Shown in pieces: positions 55,040-64,000 of a stretch of DNA of 64,000 nt; within the stretch, counting starts at the first letter, position 1, and each line of letters starts with the position of its first letter. Origin of the DNA: Anthoceros angustus (taxonomy: Eukaryota > Streptophyta > Anthocerotopsida > Anthocerotales > Anthocerotaceae); NCBI GenBank assembly GCA_010909165.1, contig MU008201.1:310001-374000 (forward strand). The letters are read 5' to 3'. The notes under the pieces were generated by a model that worked only from the letters and a program-made list of their open reading frames with translations, had not been told where the DNA came from and searched no databases. Made by a program: the position numbers and the translations under genes.

Positions 55040-55370
55040 TGCGCGGACGTCCGGCGCAACCAACACATAAAAGTAGCACAAGCGAAAAAACAGCTATGGC
55101 CGGACGTCCGCGCAATTGTGAAGAACATTAAATAGCGATCATGGCCATCTCGAGAGGACCAAACTACGACTCTAAAAGTAGCGGGGTCGGTGCATTGTGA
55201 GTACACAACCACAGGATCTCCATTGTTAGAGTGAAAAACACGAAGGAATTGGAATGCGGACGTTCGGCACATTGGCGGGAGCTTCTGGCGGACGTCCGGC
55301 GCATTTTCTAGACCCCAATCTTGTGCGTCCGCGAGATGGAAATGGTGGAGTGGATCGGGACGTCGCGTAT
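55040..55370. repeat. Subterminal palindromic cggacgtccg repeats, copy 2
   Basis: Exact cggacgtccg at 55044-55053, 55101-55110 and 55289-55298, with degraded forms at 55257 (cggacgttcgg) and 55356 (gggacgtcgcg). Several are followed by gcgcaa or gcgcat, so the full site is probably cggacgtccggcgca. Confidence 0.75.
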
Positions 55371-57048
55371 GTATATATTGTTTGTCTTTAGATATGTGCT
55401 CGGGATAGGTGCATAGACTCAATGGCATAGAACTCCAAGGTTAAGCACCCCGGTCGGATCGATACCGGATGGGGTGCTTGACTTGGTGCTTTTGAATCAT
55501 AGTTACTCTTGGGTTAGTACTAGGATGGCTTGCTTGTTTTGGCGCTTTGAAAACTTTGTAACAACTCCTTTGTTAAGCAACCTAGAGGCATATCAATACT
55601 AGGATGGAGTGTTGATTTTAGTGGTTTGAAAAATTTGTAAATCATCCGGTATCTAGGCGTAAAGTCATGAATATTATTTTTGAAAATCATTTGTTGGTTG
55701 ATGTTATATTCCACATTCGCTTTGTATACAACATGTAAAACCTTTTGGCCTTACTCTATGTGCCCTTCCGATGACTTGCATTTGGATCTCTTTGATTGGT
55801 GCCAAATGTCCGCTCATTCGAGTTTGATGCGTATAGATGCATAGGCCTTGGTTTCTAGATGAGCTACATTTTCCAAAATTCGACATGTATGATGGTGGTT
55901 TCTAATGGCCAACCTTTTGAAGGCGACAATGTTTCACAATGTTTTGCGTAGAAGCAAGAAAATAAATAGAATAGATGATTTGTCCTTGAGTAATGAAAGC
56001 ACATCGGATGCGATCGAACACAAGTATAAGAGAGCATCCTGCCACCGCGAGCCCTAGTGAGAGTGAGTATCTGAAAGAGGGCTGGTCGCCCGAAATGGGG
56101 TTTTGACCAAATGGTGAGTAGGTGAGGCTCAAGGAGGACATGTCTATACCTTTGTGGCGCCACTACGGTGTGGCTAGGTGTTCGACGAACTATAGCCAAG
56201 CTTCCGGAGATTTTGAATTTAAGATCGACTTGCTCCATGTGCCACCCATGGATAGATTAAGGTTGAAAGCGATGCGGACTTGACAAGAAGAAATGTAAGC
56301 TCAAGAGTTTGATCAAGAACGGTTGAGGAGGCCTCACCATCCTTTACCTTGTCCAATTCTTGCGCGGGCCTAATCTGCAGATCTAAGCGGCTTATCTCCG
56401 ACACGGAGGCCAGTCGATGGTATGCCCGCCGTCTGGATTGCTCGAATCACGGGTTTGAAAAGAGAATTGATGTGAGTGTTGGTGCGGTGGCAAGTGTGCA
56501 CAAGCAACTTGAACGAAAGTGCTTGCCTACACAAGTATTGACGCAACCCTCTCCAAACCCGTGTATTGCACCTCTTTGGAGTATAAGTCGGGACGTTCGG
56601 TGCACTCCGCTCTTTGGAGCATAAGTGCGCCACCATCCGCCACTTGGTACAAAGGTGTGTCCGCCATTTGTGCGGACGGTGGGCACATTAGGTCTTCTTG
56701 GGCTCGGATGCATGGGGTGTGGGTTCGCAAATCAAGCGTGAAATGAGACATGTGCATTTTGATGGTTGGGGCCAAAATGGGGTTGAGACAAACCCCTATC
56801 TTGAAACACTGTCGCTTAAATGTGAGTGCGCGCATGTTTGTGCACAAATACCGTGGCACCCAAGGAAAAGCTGATCGTGAATGTCTCGGATCGCTTTCCT
56901 CGTAATTCGGCGTACAATGTGAGATATCGTGTATCGCAACAATAATTGAAATGTTTTGCGGGTGACATGTCGTGGAGAAATACCAAAAGGTCGATTCGGT
57001 CGGATTTCCGGCGTGTGCGTAAAGGTCCGGAACGTCCATAAAGGGTTT

Positions 57049-57072
57049 GGAGAAACCCCTTTCAAAAAGACG
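57049..57072 (-). repeat. Right terminal inverted repeat, element copy 2
   Basis: ggagaaacccctttcaaaa followed by agacg. The extra agacg pairs with cgtct at the left end of copy 1, suggesting that the true repeat is about 25 bases. Confidence 0.75.
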
Positions 57073-57074
57073 CT

Positions 57075-58688
57075 GACAACACTTGCGTAACATCGAACAA
57101 TCATTTGAAAAGTCGCAGGACGGATGGGCGGAGGCTCTGCAGAGCGAGCGAGACCGAGGCCCCGACTCACGGCAATGCTCCGGCCTAACCTTAGATCATC
57201 TCGTACATGGCCACGCCTAGAGCACTTGGCCCAATCTCAAGTGGCCAAGTTCCAACAATTCAAGCGAGCTTCAAATTCCACCTGCAAGCAACATGTAAAT
57301 GTGGAAGCATTCGCTTGACTTGAGCATGAGGAGTTTCAACACGGATGTGGAGGCACCTCGACCTATCTCCATGTCCAGCGACACACGCGCTTCAAATTCA
57401 CAACTAATGTATGTGTGTGAGACTAATGTGTGAGGAGCAGCACCTCCATGAAAATACTCATAGTGTTTCCACATGTATCTATCTCGGTTTCAAAGACTGC
57501 CCCCATGGAGTAAACTAAGCTAAGTAGCACCAGAGGTATTCCTCTCTTGGAAGGTACTTCATCCGGTTCCTCTTGCGGTGTAGAAGAAGAAAAAGAATTT
57601 TATTTATCCCCTTGCGGTGTAGAAGAAGAAAAAGAATTTTATTTAAGTCCACGAACGATGGATTTTCGTCATGGGACTTGGTACTTCAAAAATTGTAGCA
57701 TGGTGTGCCTAAGCTACTTGCACCAAAGGCATCCACTCCCTTTAGGCACCCTATCTAAGTATCGATCTAAGGTCATGATGCTTAATCACGGCATTCTTAT
57801 AAATGCAACAACAGAGATCAATATACGATATGAAATATGTAGTTTTTAAGGATTGACAAACCTAATGTGAAATGGGGTATATACGCCCTCCTATTTTCAA
57901 AGGCCTATGTACCAGAAGAAGAAGAAGAAGTATATTATAATCTACTTGAACGAAATTTTCATGGTTATGGGACTTGGTACTGATAACTTGTACCATGGTT
58001 ATGGGACTTGGTACTGAATAACTTGTATCATGGTATGCCTATGTACCATAAGAAGAAGAAGAAGGAGTACATTATAATCTACTTGAAAGAAATTTTCATG
58101 GTTATGGGACTTGGTACTTAATAACTTGTACCATGGTATGGCTAAGGTGCTTGTACTAAGGGCATCCAATCCCTTTAGGCACCCTATCTAAGTACACGGA
58201 CTTAGATGGGGTGGCGCAAACTGTTTAATAACAGTGTGTTCATTTCCTAAGTTGTGTAGCCATGCAAGGCATTGTTATATCCGTCCGGTGCTTGCTTGTG
58301 GACAACTATTGTGCTCAAGTTTCACATATCCGCAAGACTCACCTACATTTGAACAAATTTTATTGAGGGAAAGAAAGGATGGGAGACAACTATTGTGCTC
58401 AAGTTTCACATATCCGCAAGACTCACCTACATTTGAACAAATTTTATTGAGGGAAAGAAAGGATGGGAGACCTGGAGTGTAGTGTAAGATGACACAAAAT
58501 ACAAAATTTATTTTGAAGATATTTTATTTATATGAATAGAAAGAGGATGTGATGTTGATGGAAATAGTCATGGGTCCGTCCATGAAAGTACATAGCGCTA
58601 GCGCCCACCAAACACCTAGCCTGTTGTGTGCATACAACTAAGTTGAACGCCAAACTGTTCTCAAAAGCGTTCTTTGTGTTGGATTGAA
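57075..58688. other. G4 unit left part (germin downstream flank)
   Basis: Sister of 31585-33182 with the same internal duplications: ccttgcggtgtagaagaag twice near 57570-57625 and ttttcatggttatgggactt three times between 57955 and 58110. No gene. Confidence 0.55.
58301..58468. repeat. Two tandem copies of the 84 bp segment, G4
   Basis: 58301-58384 and 58385-58468, identical to the G2 pair at 32795-32962. Shared only by G2 and G4. Confidence 0.9.
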
Positions 58689-59375
58689 TCACTTCTGCGC
58701 TTTCTCAAGAAGACGCACGATCTTGTCGTCGATGCCGAAGGTCTGGGCGAGCACGTCGCTGGAGATGGGCTGAGGAAAGGCAGCGAAGAGCGCCTTGGCC
58801 GCCTGCTGGACCCCGGTTCTGGCTGCTGAGCGCGGCGATGGCCCAGGCCTTCCCGTGCCCGGTGTTCTTCTGGAAGTGGAGGAGGCCGCGGGGAAGACGA
58901 ACAGATCGCCGGCATTCAGCGTCGTCTGGTACAGCACGTTGGCGTTGGACGACACGAAACCCACCTCCAAAGTCCCCTCCACCAGGAACAGCAGCTCGGT
59001 GGCGCGCGGGTGGACGTGCGGCGGGTTCAGCCCCCCGGCGGCGAAGTCGATCCTGGCAGCCGAGATCCCCAGCGTGTTCAGCCCCGGGAACTGGACTGCG
59101 GACGCCGGCGTCACCGCCGCCTTGTTGGCGTTGTTGGTGTTCCCGGGGGTCGCCAGAACCGGGGACTTGAAGTCCTCCGATACCGTGTCCTTGGCTGCCT
59201 TGCACGGGAAGCCGTTGATGGTGGGCGAGCCGGCCGGGAGGCCCACGCAGAAGTCCTGAAGCGGGTCCTCGTCTGCTGCCGACGCGATGGGGAGCGCTGC
59301 GGCGTAGATCGCGGCCATGGCCAGGATGGCGAAGGCCAGGCGCCTCGTTGCGAGATGGGTGTCACGTCCCGCCAT
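58689..59375 (-). CDS. Germin-like protein, G4 copy (only uninterrupted frame, 228 aa)
   Basis: An apoplastic cupin of the germin-like family, read without a stop from ATG 59375 to TGA 58689. Residues 1-33 are a signal peptide (FAILAMAAIYAAALPIASA). Cys43 and Cys58 form the conserved disulphide pair. Box 1, GGLNPPHVHPRATELLFLVEG-type, gives metal ligands His120, His122 and Glu127. From about residue 163 to 188 the frame is shifted (FPAASSTSRRTPGT replaces the box 2 reading FPRGLLHFQKNTG of G1), so the fourth ligand His167 is lost. A compensating shift restores the normal end (QAAKALFAAFPQPISSDVLA, LLEKAQK). The shifts sit in gcgggg and ccccgg runs and may be sequencing error; otherwise the protein would be a damaged cupin. 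Enzyme activity cannot be told from sequence. Confidence 0.9.
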   Translation of the reverse strand: MAGRDTHLATRRLAFAILAMAAIYAAALPIASAADEDPLQDFCVGLPAGSPTINGFPCKAAKDTVSEDFKSPVLATPGNTNNANKAAVTPASAVQFPGLNTLGISAARIDFAAGGLNPPHVHPRATELLFLVEGTLEVGFVSSNANVLYQTTLNAGDLFVFPAASSTSRRTPGTGRPGPSPRSAARTGVQQAAKALFAAFPQPISSDVLAQTFGIDDKIVRLLEKAQK

Positions 59376-59533
59376 TGCGATGATGAGTCTAGAGGAGAGT
59401 GTTGGTGGTGATGGGCTGCACCAAAGAGAGCTGGGAGGTGGGATTATCTATGCTGCGAGCGCCGGAGGCGGATGTGCGGGTTTGCGGATGTGACAATGTG
59501 GAGGTGGTGAGGAGAGCGATGGAGGATTGTGGG

Positions 59534-59540
59534 TTTTATA
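59534..59540 (-). promoter_or_regulatory. Probable TATA box of germin G4
   Basis: tataaaa on the minus strand about 160 bases upstream of the start codon, identical in context to G1 and G2. Confidence 0.5.
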
Positions 59541-60139
59541 CCCCTGGCTTGGGGAGTAGGAATGTGGGGCTGCGCGGCTAGTGGAGACTGACCCGCTTTG
59601 CAGACGAAATGGAGACCGCGTCGGTCGACCCGGCCATGACCCACTGGGTTGTCCTGTGATTACACGTCTTGCTTACACAACTGACTTGACCCGGGCGCGC
59701 AGTTCCTAAATATCGGGCCATCTGGATAGATTAGTCTTTCGGAAGTGCAACGTACTTCTGCACCTTGCCAATCGCGTCTCAGAACTGCATCGGGCATGTT
59801 AAACCGATCCATACAAACTTACAGAAAACAAAGTATGTGCATGTAGCGTCAAGTCGATGGAAACCCTGAGTCAAAGCACGTTGTCTGATCCGTGGTCTCT
59901 TCGATGCACGGTGTCTAGGAGTCCCAGCAGCACCTGAGCTGCATCTTAGAGACGTTTGGACCTGAATCACCTCAAAGAATATACCAAACACTCTCTGGAA
60001 ACGATTCCGAAGTTCACCATGTACGTACACTCTGTGGCAGCTTCCCGGGTACGAAAGTGCCTCAGTCTTTCATAGCACTATAAAGATGAAGGGCTTCCTG
60101 ACCCATGCCTTGCTGGGAATGCCATGCTATCACGTTACC

Positions 60140-60335
60140 ACATCTTTTTGAACAAGTCCGTCAAATAGTTTCTGAGCCATCTTTTTGAACAAGTCCGTCA
60201 AACAGTTTCTGAGCATCTTCCAAGCTGCCACACTTTGCATACATGTCTACCAATCTCTTGGCTACAAACACATCAGGTTGATGTCCTTGTTCTCTTATTT
60301 GTATATTAAGCTGTTTCCCCGTCTCCAGAGCCGGG
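60140..60335 (-). pseudogene. Short PPR fragment on the minus strand, G4
   Basis: Same L-S-P fragment as in G1-G3 (QPDVFVAKRLVDMYAKCGS on the minus strand), with the 37 bp duplication at its end. Confidence 0.68.
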
Positions 60336-60601
60336 TTGCCGATACTTGCACATTATCAAGCCCTGCAGATCTGTCCCATGCCCTATAAGTACTGGCTTTC
60401 AGCCATGAACGTCTCAGCAGGTGTCCTGACCGTGTCACAGTTTTGATTAGCCCCCTCGAGATAGTCCAGATGAGCCCTGGCCCTTGCTTGAGCTTCTTGC
60501 TGATCTGAGCTACTGATCATCGCCACTGACACTGCATTATCTGACAACCCTTTCGCCCTAAAGACCTTCTTAAACCCGTTGACAGACATCTGCTATACCC
60601 G

Positions 60602-61374
60602 ATGCTACGACATTTGCCTCTCCTGCAGGCATGTGCATGGGTGGGCGACCCAGTTCTGGAGAAGGGGAAAGAGATACAGAGGCAGATTGCAGAACGAGGA
60701 CTTCAGGCCCATGAAGTTCGAGGTTGCAGCCTGCCAAACATGTTTGTCGACTGTGGCAGCTTAGTAGACGCGCAATTTGTGTTTGATGGGCTTGCGCTCG
60801 ACGGACTTAGTCGAAAAAGTGTGTTGACATGGAATGCCATGATAGGAGGTTATCCACAGGAGGGAATGGGGCAGGAACCCCTTTCTCTTCACATGGCAAT
60901 GCAAGAAGAAGGCTTGGTCGCACCTAATTCTGTGACGTTTGTGTGCCTCCTGCACTATGCGCGAGTGTGCCAGCTTTGGGTCTCTGGCCAGCAGTTTGGC
61001 ACACATGTGTGCAAAGTGTGGCAGCTTGCAAGACACACATTGTTCTATGGTGTCGGTAAGAAAGACGTCATGATGTGGAACGCCATGATTGCAGGGTATT
61101 CCCATCAGGGCATGGGGCAGGAAGCATTTGGCCTCTACAGGCCTGTGCAAATGTGGCAGCTTTGCATTTGGGAAGGCAGCTTCACTTGCAGATAAGGGAA
61201 ACAAAGCCTTCAAACTGATGTGCTTGCACCTATTAGCCTGCTGATAAACATGTATGCCAAGTCTGGGAGCACGGTTGATGCACAGCAGGTGTTTCAGGCA
61301 TTGCTTGAAAGATCCGTTATTGCCTGGAACGCACTGATTGCATGCTATGCCCAGCAGGGAGACAGTGATGTGGA
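60602..61374 (+). pseudogene. PPR fragment on the plus strand, G4 (longest clean copy)
   Basis: 197 codons are open from 60602 to 61195: LQACAWVGDPVLEKGKEIQ, LPNMFVDCGSLVDAQFVFDG, SRKSVLTWNAMIGGYPQEGM, GLVAPNSVTFVCLLHYARVC, an out-of-frame motif (QLWVSGQQFGTHVCKVWQLA) left by a deletion, and KKDVMMWNAMIAGYSHQGMG. The next motifs (ISLLINMYAKSGSTVDAQQV, RSVIAWNALIACYAQQGD) follow in another frame to 61374. It could be translated into a short three-motif PPR peptide, but it lacks targeting peptide and C-terminal domains. Confidence 0.75.
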
Positions 61375-62149
61375 TCATCACGTCTTTGGTGGCCAAGCTA
61401 CCAAAAACCTGTCGTGCATCTTCCAGTTCACCACATTTTGCGTACACGTCCACTAGGCAGTTGCCTAACACTACATTTCCCAGCAGTCCTCTTTCAACAA
61501 TTGTGAGTGCAGCTGCCTGCCCTTCTGTAAGGCACCAGTGCTTGCACAGGCGTTCAGAAGGTAAGCAAAACTAACATATATGGTTAGCCAAAATCAACCC
61601 CTCCTGCTTCATTTGTCCTTGAACAGCAAGGGCCTCATGACCAGGACCTTGCTGGGCATACCCAGCAATCAGGGTCGTCCATGTCACCACATTCTTTGTG
61701 GCCAAGCTCTCAAAAGCCTGACGTCCATCTTGTAGTTCGCCACATTTTGCATACATGTCAGGAGGAATGCCAGTGTGCAACACATCGGAGTGCACTCTTG
61801 TGTCAGATTCCAAGTCGGCGGCAAATGCACAAGCTTGAAGGACAGCTACAAAGACGTGACCATACGCCTTCACTCCTGACCTACGCATCTCATGGTACAG
61901 TTGTATGGCGTCCTCAGGCTTCCCATGTTTAGCGTATGCGTAGATTATGGAAAACCACATGAAGGCATCTGGTTTGCCCACCCTGCTGGACACATCCATG
62001 GCCTCCTGCAGCCTACCATCACATGCACACATACGCAAGATATGGTTCCCGAAGTTGTGTGCATTCGCATCGTGCCCAAGCTTGACAGTGAGATCATGAA
62101 CTCGTCACCCCATAACCAACAACGGGTCCGGTCGCCATACCGTGGCCAT
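61375..62149 (-). pseudogene. PPR N-terminal part on the minus strand, G4
   Basis: Counterpart of 35853-36626. It shares the TGA replacing the Arg codon after LLVMG and the loss of LFVGTCLVDT. From the ATG at 62038 a 155-codon frame runs through CACDGRLQEAMDVSSRVGK, FMWFSIIYAYAKHGKPEDA, KCGELQDGRQAFESLATKNV and VTWTTLIAGYAQQGPGHEAL to a stop at 61571, made by a 4-base insertion (catatatgttag) not in copy 0. The remaining motifs (AYLLNACASTGALQKGRQ-like) are out of frame. Confidence 0.75.
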
Positions 62150-62690
62150 CGTTCAGGAACCCCTGTCGGGACACGAGCCTAACAACACACCCACCAGCAC
62201 AGTATGTGAAGGATGCCAATTGCCCATTTGAGCTTGGGATATGTAGAGTGCTCGGCTCAGGGTTGTCGCCGGAAGCGGCAGTCATGGTTCGGCCTGAATT
62301 CTGTGTGAGCGCCGGTCGAACGATGAATCTCAGTTCTGGTCCAGTCTGGTGGGCTTCAGACCCCAGACATCCTCACATTGCTGGATGAAGGCAGCTAACC
62401 AGGAGCTTAAAAATGAGGAACTTAGGTTAAGGCTAGAAAACGGAGGATCTTCAATATGAAGCATGGTTGCCAACTAGTATTGCTTTGATATCTAAGACCT
62501 TGCTTATTGATCTCATGTTACAGAGCCTTCACTAACAAGAATGAGTGCGCATCGTGGGGCTAGGGAAGACTGCTCTAGGGCCGGGGTGCAGACCCAAAAC
62601 CCTTGAGTCACCATGCGGGCACGAGCGCTGGAACCTGAAAATGTGAGCGCAACCAAACCTCCTACATTTCCTATTTTTTAGCCCCTTGTT
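62150..62690. other. G4 unit right part
   Basis: Same as 36627-37160. It differs by a few bases, for example ctagggccggggtgcag (62576) against ctaggggggtgcag. No gene. Confidence 0.5.
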
Positions 62691-63722
62691 AGCTGGACAT
62701 CACACTATCGCACAGAGCTCAAGTGCCGGAACAACACGAGCGACAACACTTGCAGGACATCGAACAATCATTTGAAAAGTCGCAGGACGGATGGAAACTG
62801 GAGGTTTGGCAGAGCCAGAGCCAGAGACTGAGGCCCTGACTCACGGCAGCTGCTCCAGCCCTAACCTCAGATCATACTGTACATGGCCACAGTCAAGAGC
62901 ACGGCTGTTTGGCCCAGTCCTCGCAAGTGGCCAAGTTCCAAACAATTCTGAAGCAGAGCTTCAAATTCCTGTAAGCGTGGCCCTGCAACATGTAAAATGT
63001 GGCAGGCAAGCATTCGCTTGACGTCGCGCATGAGGAGTTTCAACATGGATGTGGAGGCACCTCGACCTATCTCCATGTCCAGAGCAGCAACACATGCGCT
63101 TCAGCTGTCACAACTAATGTATGTGTGTGAGACTAATGTGTGAGGAGCAGCACCTCCATGAAAATACTCAGTGTGTTTCCACATGTATCTATCTCGGTTT
63201 TAAAGACTGCGCCCTAAAGCCGTAAAGATAAAAAGGGACCCTATAACTAATGTGTAAGACTAATGTGTGAGGAGCAGCACCTCCATGATGCAGCTGATAG
63301 TGTTTCCACATGTATCTCAGTTTCAAAGACCGTGCCCAAGAGATAAAAAAGGATCCTATAATACATTTCAGGTATGTTGATCTCAAGAATCGAAACCATT
63401 ACCGTTCGGTCATTATAGGCAACACGACTAACGAAAACAAAACAGACAAACAAATTTATTTGATGTCCACTAAGGGTGAACATGCCGCCCTGGGACTCGT
63501 TCTCCAGGCAACTTGCTCCATGGAGTAAACTAAACTAAGTAGCACCAGAGGTATTCCTCTCTTGGAAGGTACTTCATCCGGTCCCCCTTGCGGTGTAGAG
63601 TGCAATCAACACGATCAATATGCGATATAAAATATATAGTTTTTGAGGATTAACAAACCCAACGTGGAATGGGGCATATACGCCCTCCTATTTTCACAGG
63701 CCTTATGTACTAGAAGAAGAAG
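62691..63722. other. Start of a further array unit (G5), cut by the window edge
   Basis: Begins ggacatcacactatcgcacag and follows the G1/G3 flank through the ggtttaaaagactgcgccc, cggtcattataggcaacac and caacgtggaatggggcat landmarks. It is more diverged than G1-G4 are from each other and closer to copy 0 in places (caacgtggaatgg). From 63720 it departs from the unit. No gene in view. Confidence 0.55.
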
Positions 63723-63733
63723 ACATTGGGAAG

Positions 63734-63779
63734 CGCAGTGAAGACAGAGTCCAATGCGCAGTGAAGACAGAGTCCAATG
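63734..63779. repeat. Two tandem copies of a 23 bp unit
   Basis: cgcagtgaagacagagtcc-aatg at 63734 and 63757, exact. Confidence 0.85.
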
Positions 63780-63872
63780 TCGGAAAAGCTCCTCTATTTG
63801 CCGGCAAAGACAACAAAATTTTCATGGTTATGGGCCTTGGCTAGCTAGTGTCTATAGGTGTCATGGTGACTA

Positions 63873-64000
63873 CATCTCTTGCTCCATCTCTTGCCATCTC
63901 TTGCTCCATCTCTTGCCATCTCTTGCTCCATCTCTTGCCATCTCTTGCTCCATCTCTTGTCCTCTCTTGCTCCATCTCTTGCCATCTCTTGCCATCTCTT
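63873..64000. repeat. Minisatellite of alternating catctcttgctc and catctcttgc
   Basis: A 12 base word and a 10 base word alternate, giving a 22 base higher unit, from 63873 to the window edge. One variant has tcctctcttg near 63960. The array continues beyond the window. Confidence 0.85.

Larger units (their letters stand above)
45988..57074. mobile_element. TIR transposon with DUF7869-type transposase and methyltransferase-like gene, copy 2
   Basis: Same element as 20291-31584 in the second 26 kb block. Left repeat ctttgaaagggtttctc (45996-46012, G run shortened); right repeat ggagaaacccctttcaaaa with gacg beyond it (57049-57072). Gene order is unchanged. Because the two copies are broken at different bases, they correct each other when motifs are read. 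Flanking host sequence (gagcgacaa left, gacaacacttgc right) is the same as for copy 1, so this is one insertion later duplicated. Confidence 0.75.

Noticed and set aside
61571-62038. Interpreting the 155-codon PPR frame of G4 as a functional small PPR protein
   Set aside because: It shares a stop after the true start and a ten-residue loss with G2, and ends at a 4-base insertion. It is a decaying fragment of a longer gene.

Overview
The window looks like nuclear DNA of a land plant. It holds germin-like protein genes, PLS-class pentatricopeptide (PPR) sequences without introns, Ty1/copia and hAT debris, and long TE-rich stretches. The PPR style and the DUF7869-type transposase fit a seed-free plant (fern, lycophyte or moss) best, but that is inference. 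No tRNA, rRNA, CRISPR array or bacterial gene is visible.

Layout. 1-2.3 kb is a decayed Ty1/copia pol end. 2.3-5.3 kb holds three to four nested copies of a hAT transposase C-terminal fragment. From about 5.7 kb to the right edge the window is an array built on two levels. The basic unit (about 5-6 kb) carries a germin-like gene on the minus strand and three broken PPR pieces in alternating orientation. It occurs as copy 0 (5.7-10.9 kb), G1 (from 10.95 kb), G2 (31.6-37.2 kb), G3 (from 37.2 kb), G4 (57.1-62.7 kb) and the start of a sixth copy (62.7 kb to the end). G1 is interrupted by a pol-less LTR-like retroelement (14.97-18.75 kb) and a second unclassified element (18.81-20.24 kb). The start of G2 is interrupted by an 11.3 kb element with terminal inverted repeats (20.29-31.58 kb). 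The whole G1 + elements + G2 block, about 26 kb, is then repeated at 37.2-62.7 kb.

The most interesting object is the 11.3 kb TIR element and its second copy at 45.99-57.07 kb. Its minus strand carries a DUF7869-type (DDE-like) transposase, recognisable from IDG, MDQSKTELPHF, QLDNTA.ENKN and VGHT.DAIDQMFSCF motifs. Its plus strand carries a long gene ending in a DNA N6-adenine/N4-cytosine methyltransferase-like domain: a GDIREM start, a D-x-P-x-G motif, QKP and DGCSGSG. I know of no described plant TIR transposon with this pair. Palindromic CGGACGTCCG repeats and GC-alternating tracts lie inside the element.

A caution on intactness. The duplicated transposon parts differ mostly by tiny indels at CAG/CTG sites, while the germin copies differ almost only by G/C homopolymer length. 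This looks like systematic long-read consensus error at CHG-methylated cytosines plus homopolymer error. Many genes called broken here, including the transposase, the methyltransferase and three of four germin copies, may be less broken in the real genome.
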